Source: Acanthosoma haemorrhoidale (taxonomy: Eukaryota > Arthropoda > Insecta > Hemiptera > Acanthosomatidae). From it: DNA of 64,000 nucleotides. The stretch spans positions 125,569,910 through 125,633,909 of the forward strand of contig OV884011.1 in NCBI GenBank assembly GCA_930367205.1. The letters are read 5' to 3'. A model generated the notes under the pieces. That model worked only from the letters and a program-made list of their open reading frames with translations. It was not told the DNA's origin and ran no database searches. The translations under genes were made by a program, and so were the position numbers. Below are positions 12,701 to 22,211 of this stretch, piece after piece (the first letter of the stretch is position 1; every line of letters starts with the position of its first letter).

Positions 12701-15700
12701 CCATAAATTTTTCTACTGGAAGGTAGAATCACTCTCATATTGTAGACCCTATCCCTGGTTTTGATCGTCTTTTTCAACACAAAAAAATCTTATTTAAAAC
12801 AAAGAAAAGAAGACCTTAATTGGGGTAGTATTATTGTATAGATTTGAATTTCTTAAGTGAAACCAAAGCAGAAAATGCTCAAGTTATTGTGTGGTTTTTA
12901 TTTTGAGCACTAGATCTATCTGAGAATACTGAAGGTGTTTTTTCCCTGGTGTGGAGCACCATTTGTTCCTATTCTAGGGAAGCTACCTCATTTGGCATTT
13001 TAGTACTAACACCTTCGTGATATAGAAAAAACATAGCAGTGCCATCCTTCATGTTATGTATGCAGAACACGTTCACAGTAAGTTGGCGAAGATAGAAGGT
13101 GTACAGGAATGCAAAGAAGCTGTAAATTTTGCATTTTAACTCCTCACAGGTGCAGCAAGCTATAATTTTGGGGCTCCCAAATGAAAGATGGAATCGTTCG
13201 TTGAAGATTTCCAAACGAGAAAGCAACTCTTACAGGTAAACAATAGTGATTAGCAGGAATGAAAAGGGGAAGAGAAAGTTGATAGAATTGGAGTGACAGC
13301 TGCACACATGGCCCTTGGTCATTAGAGGAACACTCTAAGTCTATTGCTAGTGTTTCTCAAATGAATGGAGTACCATACAAAAAATGGTGTGTCTACATGC
13401 ATAGAATCAGATAAATAAAATATAATTTTTGGTCAAAATAGTGATTAGCAGGAATGAAAAGGGGAAGAGAAAGTTGATAGAATTGGAGTGACAGCTGCAC
13501 ACATGGCCCTTGGTCATTAGAGGAACACCCTAAGTCTATTGCTAGTGTTTCTCAAATGAATGGAGTACCATGCATAGAATCAGATAAATAAAATATAATT
13601 TTTGGTCAAAATAGTGATTCTCAAATGACCGATTCAAGAGGACATGTTAAAATAGTTACGTATTGTCATTAAACTCATGTTCGTGACTTTAACTCAACGT
13701 TTATTGACATTTTCATAATAGTTCCATTCAATGGAATTTTCATATTAGTTCCTAATCATCCTAAAAGAAAAGTGGTCCCTTGAAATTATAATGAAGTGTC
13801 ATTAATTAATTACTGCGTTATATAAAGCATTCCTAATATACTTAGTAAATAATCAAATTAAAGATCTCAATGTCTTTATAATTTAATTATTGATTTAATT
13901 TAATTATAATTTATTGATTACTATTTTATAATTTATTATTATAATTTGTTTAGGGGTTTAATAGTCTATAATTATAAAAAGTCATATGTTGTTTGAAACA
14001 ACATTTATATTAAACAATGTGCTGTGGTGGCAAACTAACAAGTAAAGTGACATCCTTAGGGAGATCAATCATTAGTGAGTTATTAGTAATATCAATGAAA
14101 TCCTCAATTGTGTGATACATCACATTTAACTAGCTATTTAACATATCCATCTATTTGATCTATGTAATTGTTAATTACCCTAATGATGTTTGTCAATATT
14201 ATCCTCTGTATAATCTTTTTTTTATGTTTTCAGGACAGTTTGGGTTTTTAACATACGAACCAGAAGAAGGAAAAAAACTCTTCTTTCATATGTCTGAAGT
14301 TAAAGACAGTGTGGCTTTACAACCTGGAGATTTGGTCGAATTTGTCATCGTCACTTACCAAAGAAATGGGAAATCATTTGCTTGCAATATTTCAAAATTA
14401 AGGTTAGTATAAATTTGTATTTCAATAAGTTAGGGCTTAGCACTTGTTAGTAATACTGAAACTTCATGATAAGTTAATTTCTTGCCTGAAGGAGCCGACT
14501 TTCATTCATTATTATTTTTTTAAACAACTCGACTACTAAAAATTGCATAAAAAAAAAAAAATGTAAATAACTGAAACATTGGCCAAATAAAACCTACCGA
14601 ACTGGCTCAATGATATCCTATTTTTGGCTTTCAAAATTAGTTTTTTAAATATCTTTGAATTTATTTTGCGTCAGTCTTCATTTTTCCTAATACATGAAAA
14701 AAAAATTCGAACATTAAACTTAAATTAGCTTTTGAGCTATTACTTGAGAAATATAGTAAGTTGAAGGGAAGTAAGTCACTTAACAGAAGGTACAGAACTT
14801 AACTTTTTTTCACATTAATTTTTGTCCATTCACTCACCATGATTATTGCTATAGGAGTCTCCTCCATGGTGAGATTCCTGACTAGTAATGACAGAGCCCC
14901 AGGTTCGATCCCTGCCTTCTCTACGGATTGAATCCTTGAAGTGGGTGGGCTTGGATAGGTTTTATTCAGCCTCACAAGAGAAAAGAGAAGTTATTTGCAC
15001 CAAAAGAAACTACCATGCCTCTAAAAAAAACTGATAGAGTTTAAATTTCAATATTAATGACAGTTTTAATAAAGTTTCATGTCTTATATGTTGAGGCCTT
15101 CATGTAAAATTGTATGTTTTAGCTTGAAAAGGTGGCTCACAAACCAGAACAGACAGTAGTGTAAACATGAGCATTTCTTGTTTAAAAAGAAACAATACTA
15201 AAAAAATCTTAAATAAAATTAGTTAGACTCAAAATTAATTTGTGACTAACTTGTTTAGATATTTCTAATAATGCAACACATTGGAGAAACTTTAGGTTTT
15301 TTTTAAAAATTATTCTTAAGTATTGCCTGATAATTTTTTAATAAAATTGTTGTAATTGGCATGCAATTTTAATATGATTATATTATTTGCTGCTAAATAT
15401 TATGTATTATGTCACTCAAAGTGCAAAAGGTGTGTGTCGTATGTTGATAATTTTTTTTTTTTTTAAATATTGCTAAGTGTTGTGATTCCCACCCGATGGC
15501 AAAATGTTGTCTTATTATCAGTGTTCCATTCAATAATATATGCTAGGCTAAAAATAAAACAGAAAAGATGTAATTATGGAATCAAATCATTAGGAAAAAT
15601 CTTCTTTTTTTTTTCGCCTCCTGGAAAATGTAGTTTTTAGACATATAACCTTTTGCACTGTGTGTGACTAAATGTTGGACGCTTTTGTAGTACCAAAAAG

Positions 15701-16499
15701 TCATTAAAGCTGTCATTTAAATCATATGCAGAATGTTAACTTAAGCCTTGTTTTATTTATTTTGTGCAGTAGTTCCATTTCATGCTCTTCTAATGGTGCC
15801 ATAAATTAAAATCCACTCCATAAAAAATAATGAAGGAGTAACAACTTTAATCAATTATTTACTTAATAATAAAAAATAAATATTGTTTTATAGTTTTGAA
15901 CAGGGTGGGTATCAAATGAAAAATCATTACTTTCTGATTAATAATATGTGTTGGGACTATAATTATAAATGCAGGCATGATATTTTGTGTGATGGTTCCA
16001 TTTGCTGCCTCATCATACTGAAATTAAAATGTAATCGTTCCTATGACAAATAAAAAGTTTCATTAATTAATTACTAATTGCTAATTAAAATATTTTTCCT
16101 ATAATTGCAATCCCATGAAAAGTGAACAAGCTTCATTAATTAATCAATTATGTAATATTAGCAGTAAGTAGGGACTTAGCTGGACTATAATTATAAAAAG
16201 TTATTTGAACCATCTCTTTCACAGCCGTGATAAAAACTGAAATTGTGTGATAGATCACACTTGTCTTCAATTGGTTTTTTAAATGTAGATTTTAAAAATG
16301 TCCTTATTTATGTTGCAGTGATGGAAGTAACTGCCAGCAGGCTCGACCCGAGAGGCTGATATCGAGGCTGCGAACTGTGTCTGTGGAAGATGGCGGGCCT
16401 AAGTTAGTTGTAATACGCCAACCAAGAGGGCCTTCGGAGGAAGCTCCATTTTCCCAAACACACCGTGCGCTGCGTCTTCCCGGCCAGCTTGTTGAGTAG
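536..16499 (+). CDS. Unr: Unr / CSDE1, cold-shock-domain RNA-binding protein (3' part of gene, seven exons)
   Basis: Unr (CSDE1) is a cytoplasmic single-strand RNA-binding protein built of alternating canonical and non-canonical cold-shock domains. It controls translation and stability of target mRNAs; in flies it takes part in msl-2 repression. The coding exons are 536-797, 1587-1886, 5163-5386, 8867-9108, 10193-10378, 14234-14402 and 16319-16499. Together they give 520 codons plus a stop with consistent phases. Canonical CSD signatures (RNP1-like GYGFI, RNP2-like FFH) are seen in exons 1 ([16 protein letters not shown]) and 3-4 ([14 protein letters not shown]), and a variant in exon 6 ([17 protein letters not shown]). 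Exons 2, 4 and 5 carry RNP-less segments as in non-canonical CSDs. The last exon has the C-terminal IRQPRGP motif (SUZ-C type). The N-terminal domains lie upstream of the window. The assembly is by reading splice sites; no transcript was seen. Confidence 0.95.
1587..1886 (+). CDS. Unr: Unr exon (non-canonical CSD region)
   Basis: The acceptor is TTTTAG and the donor GATAAA|GTAAGA. It has 100 codons, phase 0 on both sides. It begins [17 protein letters not shown] and includes [17 protein letters not shown] and [12 protein letters not shown], the RNP-less linker and domain pattern of Unr. A Ser/Pro-rich stretch (roughly codons 44-62) looks disordered. Confidence 0.93.
1991..2777. mobile_element. 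MITE-like element with 15-bp terminal inverted repeats (Unr intron)
   Basis: AGGTTTGTTCCAACA at 1991-2005 is the exact reverse complement of TGTTGGAACAAACCT at 2763-2777. The roughly 790 bp between has no coding potential, and a sub-copy of TGTTCCAACATG lies near 2087-2098. No clear target-site duplication is visible, so the superfamily is unknown. Confidence 0.55.
5163..5386 (+). CDS. Unr: Unr exon (canonical CSD, N-terminal half)
   Basis: The acceptor is TGTTTCAG and the donor TTTTAG|GTGAGT. It begins in phase 0 with [20 protein letters not shown] Gly/Ser-rich linker follows, then [15 protein letters not shown] and VFFHF. It ends in phase 2, so its last AG joins the C of the next exon to make Ser and complete the RNP2-like FFHFS. 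Confidence 0.95.
5775..5880 (-). repeat. tRNA-derived SINE-like fragment
   Basis: Read on the minus strand, it contains TAGCCTAGTGGTTAGCAAGC, a good Pol III A-box-like tRNA head, followed by a degenerate body. No clear B-box is visible. A similar A-box segment occurs at 60670-60690. Confidence 0.4.
6458..7984 (+). pseudogene. piggyBac transposase remnant (element 1)
   Basis: The reading starts at [10 protein letters not shown] (6458) with an acidic DSD/SDSEEE N-terminal region. Pieces of the transposase core follow in different frames: [20 protein letters not shown] (about 6990-7053), LHFSNNE (about 7095), then [20 protein letters not shown] (about 7231-7290), [32 protein letters not shown] (about 7548) and a C-terminal cysteine-rich ribbon (CKVC...CKDC, ending with TAA at 7982-7984). 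Frames change several times. The segment that should carry the first catalytic Asp, between NEIY and GRMSYKQF near 7170-7190, is missing. A 100-bp N-terminal piece is duplicated. It cannot make an active transposase. Confidence 0.85.
6521..6955 (+). repeat. Internal direct duplication in piggyBac element 1
   Basis: About 101 bp beginning TATTACGTCTGATAGCGA at 6521 recurs at 6856-6955 with a handful of substitutions. It covers the acidic region around the codons for [16 protein letters not shown]. The second copy replaces transposase core sequence. Confidence 0.8.
8867..9108 (+). CDS. Unr: Unr exon (CSD C-terminal half and linker)
   Basis: The acceptor is ACTTATAG and the donor AACTCAG|GTAAAT. 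It reads [19 protein letters not shown], completing the CSD of the previous exon, and later [21 protein letters not shown] and a partial non-canonical CSD. It ends in phase 1. Confidence 0.94.
9109..10192 (+). other. Unr intron, no feature seen
   Basis: AT-rich intron sequence. No open reading, RNA gene or clear repeat was recognised. Confidence 0.6.
10193..10378 (+). CDS. Unr: Unr exon with poly-Glu tract
   Basis: The acceptor is TTGTTCTTGCAG, directly followed by AAG triplets. The exon starts with ten Glu codons (GAA/GAG), then [19 protein letters not shown] and ends [11 protein letters not shown]. The donor is AAAAG|GTAAAT, phase 1. Because the acceptor runs into AAGAAGAAG, NAGNAG-type alternative acceptors could trim Glu residues without a frameshift. 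Confidence 0.94.
11425..11700. other. GC-richer patch in Unr intron with short tandem repeat
   Basis: GTCTTCATGCTGAGTGAAA occurs twice, at about 11427 and 11459, a tandem duplication with a period of roughly 32 bp. The adjoining 11488-11682 is open on the minus strand (64 codons, Lys/Arg-rich) but matches no family I know and has no supporting splice partners. It is probably repeat-derived. Confidence 0.3.
13243..13610. repeat. Tandem duplication, 195-bp and 173-bp units
   Basis: The block starting ATAGTGATTAGCAGGAATG at 13243 is repeated from 13438 almost identically. The second unit lacks 22 bp near acaaaaaatggtgtgtctac. A third start, ATAGTGATTC, follows at 13611. Nearly identical copies suggest a recent event. 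Confidence 0.85.
14234..14402 (+). CDS. Unr: Unr exon (last canonical-like CSD)
   Basis: The acceptor is TATGTTTTCAG and the donor TTAAG|GTTAGT. It encodes [19 protein letters not shown] and [17 protein letters not shown], a CSD in which RNP1 is the variant GQFGFL. It ends in phase 2. Confidence 0.95.
14850..14990 (+). repeat. tRNA-derived SINE-like fragment
   Basis: CCCCAGGTTCGATCCCTGCC at about 14900-14919 is a perfect Pol III B-box context. Upstream TGGTGAGATTCCTGACTAGT is a degenerate tRNA-like head. It cannot fold as a full tRNA, so a SINE piece is more likely. Confidence 0.4.
16319..16499 (+). CDS. Unr: Unr terminal coding exon
   Basis: The acceptor is TTATGTTGCAG. The first T completes a Ser codon. 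It reads [19 protein letters not shown], then [11 protein letters not shown] (SUZ-C-like motif), and ends LPGQLVE with stop TAG at 16497-16499. Confidence 0.94.
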
Positions 16500-17640
16500 T
16501 AGTCATGTCTCATTTCGTTCCTCGCCAACACAGTGGAGAGTCTGTTGCTGCTGTCTCTTATAGCTGTCTCTTCCTCAGTTCAGATACCTTCCTAAGATCC
16601 ATAAGAGATAATGTAAATGTATGTATTAATCTATGCAAAAAAAAAAAAAAAAACTAATTCGAGAAAAAAAAAGAAAAGAAATCGAAAACCTCTGAAAAAC
16701 CTTTAAATTATTCTAAAGTTACAAAAAAAATAAAATAAAATATAAAAGGAAAAAAAAAAAGGAAAACCTGTGCCCAAATGAAATAATGCTGAACTGGTAA
16801 CACCATTAGTATGGGGGTATTAAGAGTGTCATCGTAACCTTCTATGTGGAGCATTGAATAGAGAACGATGGTTACATTACACTCCTATCATCCACTTTTA
16901 ACTCATATTATTATATTATTAATGTTTTATTTCTCAGTTTCTGAAAGTGCAAATAGAAGATTTTGTTATTACTCATACAATTAACTATGCTACAAACCAA
17001 TAAATCTGGGAGCTGCGGATCTAAAATAAAAAAATATAATAAAAAAGAAAAGAAAAAAAAATACATATAGAACTATATATGATATTAAGTACTACGAACA
17101 TTTAAAAAAACAAAAAAAAAAAACAAAAAAACTAGTCTGGGTTTTGTTTAGACAGCTATATAAGTTATCTGAAAGTAATTGTTAGAAATACATTAATGAT
17201 GGTAAAGGTGAATGAAATTGCTTAATATACTATTTATTAATGGCCTCCCCCCCCCATTTTTTTTTAAACTTTATTATAAAGTGGCACTGAGGTACCTGGG
17301 TATCTGCTTGAATGAACTGACAGTGCTTGACTGTTTGTTTGGCTCAAAGAGACAAGAAGAGGATAAAATATTTCGCTTGAGCTAGGACTAATCTAACAGA
17401 AAGATCAAGGATTAAAGTGTTAAGAAGATCAGAAGGCTTTTATATTCTGAGGATCAAAAGTATGGGATAAGCTGTTTTACTTATTTTAGGGTTAGGTTTG
17501 TTTGGAGCATATGAGAAGGAATTTAAGACAACAAAAAAAACAGTGCCCACAAGCCATGTTAACATTGCAAATGTAGCTTAACGAACAAGCTTCTTTATAT
17601 ATAGTATATATACATATGTACGAGCAACACATTAAATAAA
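16500..17640 (+). other. Unr: Probable Unr 3' UTR
   Basis: AT-rich sequence after the Unr stop with several A-rich tracts. Poly(A) signal candidates are AATAAA at 16999-17004 and 17635-17640. The true cleavage site cannot be fixed from sequence alone, and the UTR could run longer. Confidence 0.5.
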
Positions 17641-20600
17641 CTCATTTTTATGCATTTGTTTTATTTTTCAACTTATTTTATTCATAGTTTTTAACAATAT
17701 ATGCTAATCAATTACCTTCATTCCACTTACAAACAGTTTTTTTTTGTTATCTCTGAAAATTCATATTAGTCATTATTGTCAGGGTTTTCAATAACCTATC
17801 ACAGTTATTTATGTTAAAAACTGTGTAAGATTGGTTAGTTTCCATTGTTGTGAAAGTTGACTGTATCATTTAATTCAAATTTAAGTAGTGTGTATTTTAG
17901 TCAAATAATAAACTTTTCTGTGATATATGTGTGTATGTATCATCCACATTGATTGTTGTTTACATACACATATAGATATTTTATGCATCATAGTTTATTA
18001 AAAGTCATGGATATTTTATAGATTATTATTATACCGCAACAATTAGGAAGTGCTATTATAAAATTGTTTTGTTTTTCTTCTCAGTTGATATAACTGTTTG
18101 CTTTTTCATTCCCAGTATAATGAAAAACAAAAAAAAATGTGATTTGTAAGCTAATAATAATTATTTAGACTAAGTCGACATGTTACAATAAAATGTGAAA
18201 TATATTTGTGACTTCTCTTGAGAAAAAAATATTTTATTATTTTTTTATAAGTTTTAGTTGTATTTCATTTAATGATGCCAATCTGTTATTAACAGGTGTT
18301 ATGTATGTGTGAGTGTGTATTCATTTACTTCCATCTGCTTTTTTTTTTTTTTAATTGCTAGTGGCATGGTGTGGGCACTGCTACAAAATTGGTTTAAAAT
18401 GATATCTAAAATCTTTATGATTGGGATGCCTATCTAAAATTATGTATTACCTGATTATTTTGTTCATGACACAATAAATAAGACTTTACGTAATATTGAC
18501 ACTAGTCGAGATTGAATTATTTGGCTGTATTATTTATTTTGTTTTTACCCACTCAATCAAATATTTGGTGTATTCAGTAAGTAAAACTACTTTTTCCTGC
18601 AAGAATTATGAGCTTTTATTTTAAAAAATAAACGATTAAAATGAAAAAAAAATTCTGGTAAAACCTTCTTCCAATTGTGAAAATTCATTTGTAATTCCAT
18701 AGCTGCAGTGAGCAGATATACTGGAAAATATTTTCCTATATTTATGAATGTGTTAATGAAACTAACTAAATAAGCTTTTAAAAAATGTACAAAATTTATA
18801 CCAACTCCAAAGAAAAAAGATTTAAATCCTTTTGCTGCCCCGCCTAGTGTTCAAGTTATTTGTGGAAGGAATTGGTTTTTAATTGGCAAAAATTAAGCAT
18901 CACTAATCTAGTAAATGTATGAATTTGTCCCACGAGAAATGATCGCATAATTTTTATGATGGAGTGGGTTGGTTTAGGGTGTCCTGTTACTATGATTCAC
19001 ATCATAGGTATTTGTAAGCTCACGCTGGAAATTCCTGATCAATGTTAAAGTAAACTACCAACTTATGCACTTGCTGAAAGTTAATAATTTAGTTAAAACT
19101 GAAAAATTATATTAACTTCATCTCTGAATAGGATGCTTGTTCTCATAAATGTTTTTGTTGTTTCATGAAGTGTCAGTTGTTATTTTCAATCAAAAGATGG
19201 CACAAAATAACCATTAAAATTATTGTTTTTTTTAAATTATTTAAAATATGCTGTAATTTTAATGCATGTAACTTACGGCAAAAAAAAAATTAAGTACCCA
19301 TCACTATTTGACAACTTATACAAAACTATTAACAATGTTTCATTGGCCACGTTGTACTCTACTATTTTAACAAACAATGAAATACCCAAATAAAAGTTAA
19401 TAACATGAAGAATAATTGTATAAAATCCCAATTAATCTGTAAGAAGTAGAATATGGATGGATATGATATACAAATATATCAATTTTGATCTGAACACTTG
19501 ATTTCATGATCTCAATGGGTGTGCTCTATTACAGAACACAATATTTTACTGTTTATAAACAGTTTTACGTTAAATACAAAATTAAATCTATACAGGCTGT
19601 TTTCTTGTTCGTCATATCAACTTACAACCCTAAGTATTTTAAGAGATTAAGTAAGGTATTAAATTGGGGTTTTTAATATCAAGGTTAATTCATTAAATAT
19701 AGTTTTATCTAATATCACCTTAATATATCTACTTAATTTTGACAGGATCGACGTCTTTCAGTATCTGATACACATTTTCTGATTCTTACCTTATCCACCC
19801 CTAATAAGATTGCTGAGATAGAAATAAATATGAAAGTCCTTTGAATAGTGCTTGAAATCTTGGATTATATTTATACACATGACAGACCTAGAGACTGAAT
19901 ATAAATTACTAGATAATAGAACAATTTTACCCACTTTTCAATAGGCTTTCATCACTAAAAGACATTTGTAATCCAATACATAATTCCACTTAATATTCCA
20001 ATCCACTCATATTACCGATATCTACTTGGCCTATCCTATGTAAGTTAATACACTAGCACATCCATCAGGACAAGACTACAAACTCTCCTACTAGTCCTGG
20101 GAGTACTCTGGTTCATCAGTAATTCTCAATTTCATGCTAGGGAAACCTTATGAAGAGATGATATGACTGCAATTGTATTCTATATCATTTTTGTTCATTA
20201 CATTTCATTTTGTTCATTTCATTACATTTTTGCATGTCCTGTTTGAAACATATATTTGTAATAATAATAAATATTTCAACTAAGAAAGTAGCATGCTTAG
20301 CTGTTGGAACGAATATTTTGTTTTATTTTCTTATATCTTTAATTTGTGTTATTTTTTTGCAGTATTAGTGAGCTGAAGAAGAAATGGAGACAATATGTTT
20401 GTGTAGTATAATATTTAAAATAGTTTATTCACTTAGCAGAAAATAGTATTTTACCTATGCAATAAAACTTTACTTCTTTAATTAAAACCTAACCTTAAGG
20501 AAACTTTGACAAAAGAGATAAAGATTTTCCTTTTTTTTTAATAGACTCAAAGAAAAATATTTGATAAAACAATCATTTGTCAACATCAGAGTAAGATGAA

Positions 20601-20980
20601 CCTGTTCTCCAAACCGTAAGTGAGGGTACATGAACTGTACTCCATGAACCAGCTTTCAATATTATAAGAATAATTCCACTGGATATATATATAGCACTAA
20701 GGCCAAATTGCTCAATGTGTAGAAAATTCTTTATGTTAGTACTTAAAAACATCTGAATACTCCATACAGCTTGACAAGACAACTTTGCCAAGAAACTAAG
20801 TTTTACTTTTAGCTTAAATGAGATTTTTAAAAGAAGAAAACATTTCCTGAGAATTGTTATTTGTCAAATGTTTTTAACTGATACGAAAGGTTAAACAATA
20901 CTTAATGAATTAAAAATATTTTTCAATGCAATGAAAAATAGTCCCTGCAACTATATATCATTAAGTAATATCCTCTTCAT
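17641..20980. other. Intergenic, no gene seen
   Basis: Very AT-rich with homopolymer runs. No coding segment is supported. A short open segment behind a TTTTTTGCAG at 20363 was considered and rejected. Confidence 0.5.
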
Positions 20981-20984
20981 GGTG

Positions 20985-21870
20985 GATAGTGCTCTAGCAT
21001 TGGTAGGACGACACCATGGCTTTCTGGAATACTAAAACAATCTATACCAAATTATCTATACATTATGTCATTTATCAACAACATTTGGTTCAAAACACAA
21101 TCTTAGCAAATGCTTGCATAGCTCATTAAATCATGTCATTAGAGTAATTAATGAAATCAAAAGGAATGCTTTAAATGAGAGATTATTTGCTCAGCTTTGT
21201 TTGGAAAATGATGAAGATTATTATCGTTTACTAATTAACACACAAATGCGTTGGTTGCCTAAAAGTGCACATTTGGATAGATTTTATGCACTCTTTGATT
21301 CAATGTTGGACTCGCTGGAAAGTAAAGACAATTTTTGGCATAGTTTAATAATTAAAAAAAATACATTGTTTATATGACTGACTTACTTGCCAAATTTAAC
21401 AAAACAATTTAATGATCAATTAAATTTAAAATCAAAACTAAAAGCGTAATATTTTAGTTTGTTGGAAAACTTTTCTATACAAACAAAATTTGTGGAAAGA
21501 CGAATGCTCTCAGTTTTTAAATCTTTCAAAGTTGGAAAAATAAGATTTGCTTACTTATTGTCAACATTTAATGTATCTTCATTCTGACCTCAGGTTTGCA
21601 GACATTGGTTATCCCCAATTGGATTATTGGACCCTTTTCCAAATAAACCGACAAACTCAGATGAATCCATTCTAATACAAGATTATCCATAAACGAGGAG
21701 CTGAAACTAATGTCAGAACAAAAACACCACTAATTCTGGTTAAAAAAACAGATTCCAATTTTATGTCCTGCATTATGTGTAAACCAGCTACTTCACCATT
21801 TATGGTTCAAGATAACAAAGTTAAATTTGTAATTTTTCTATCATGCAGTTGTACAGAGTTATTATTATTA
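20985..21870 (+). pseudogene. hAT-type transposase fragment (ZBED5/SCAND3-like)
   Basis: The + strand reads ALALVGRHHGFL (about 20991-21026), then from about 21100 HSSLNHVIRVINEIKRNALN and LLINTQMRWLPKSAHLDRFY. This order is typical of the RNase-H-like core of hAT-derived ZBED5-like proteins (metal-site region, then the conserved RWL block). A further diverged part after 21370 includes TDLLAKFNK. Stops and frameshifts interrupt it, with no start or end. It is an old fragment. Confidence 0.65.
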
Positions 21871-22149
21871 TTACTAATGAGGGTTCATGGTCAGGTATTT
21901 GCATAAGTTGGGGGGTATAGTTAGTTTATGAACCACTGATATAGATCTAAAATTGTACGTTTTACATTTTGTGGATTGGGTAATTAAAGAATAAAGTTTT
22001 ATTAATAAACTTATATTTAAATAAAGTACAAAATTAATATAAGTAACCGACTGAAAGTAGATACAATTTTCTTGTAAAAAACATCTTACAGCAGATCTAT
22101 TGTTTTTTCTTTGGTAAAAATCTCTCACATTGATGGTGGAGAGAAAATA

Positions 22150-22211
22150 TCATATAATTATACATTCATACGGAAAGGCTTTGAGCACAGTAGTTCCAGA
22201 TGCAGGGCAAG
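22150..22211 (-). CDS. EGF-like gene exon 4 (C-terminal tail)
   Basis: The acceptor is TTTGTTTCAG. CT completes Ala with the last G of exon 3. It encodes CPASGTTVLKAFPYECIII and the stop TGA (22152-22150). A minus-strand AATAAA lies at 22003-21998, about 150 nt downstream. Confidence 0.75.

Larger units (their letters stand above)
12181..16260. repeat. Cluster of an unnamed interspersed repeat in Unr introns
   Basis: The motif AAGTCATTAAA(A/G)CTGTC recurs at 12181, 12458 and 15698, with a further diverged copy at 36830. Each is followed by AT-rich sequence containing similar short blocks (gttccattt, gtgccat/gatgcca, attaattaattac). A second family motif, AATTGTGTGATNNATCACA, occurs at 14106-14124 and 16241-16260 and inverted at 33131-33149. 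Copies are diverged. The exons at 14234-14402 lie between copies. Confidence 0.5.

Noticed and set aside
14850..14990. A tRNA gene
   Set aside because: The B-box is good but acceptor and anticodon stems cannot be formed; a SINE fragment is more likely.
20363..20410. A possible alternative last exon of Unr behind TTTTTTGCAG (about 15 codons)
   Set aside because: It would fit the phase of the exon ending at 14402, but the reading resembles nothing in Unr, and the exon at 16319 already gives the conserved C-terminus.
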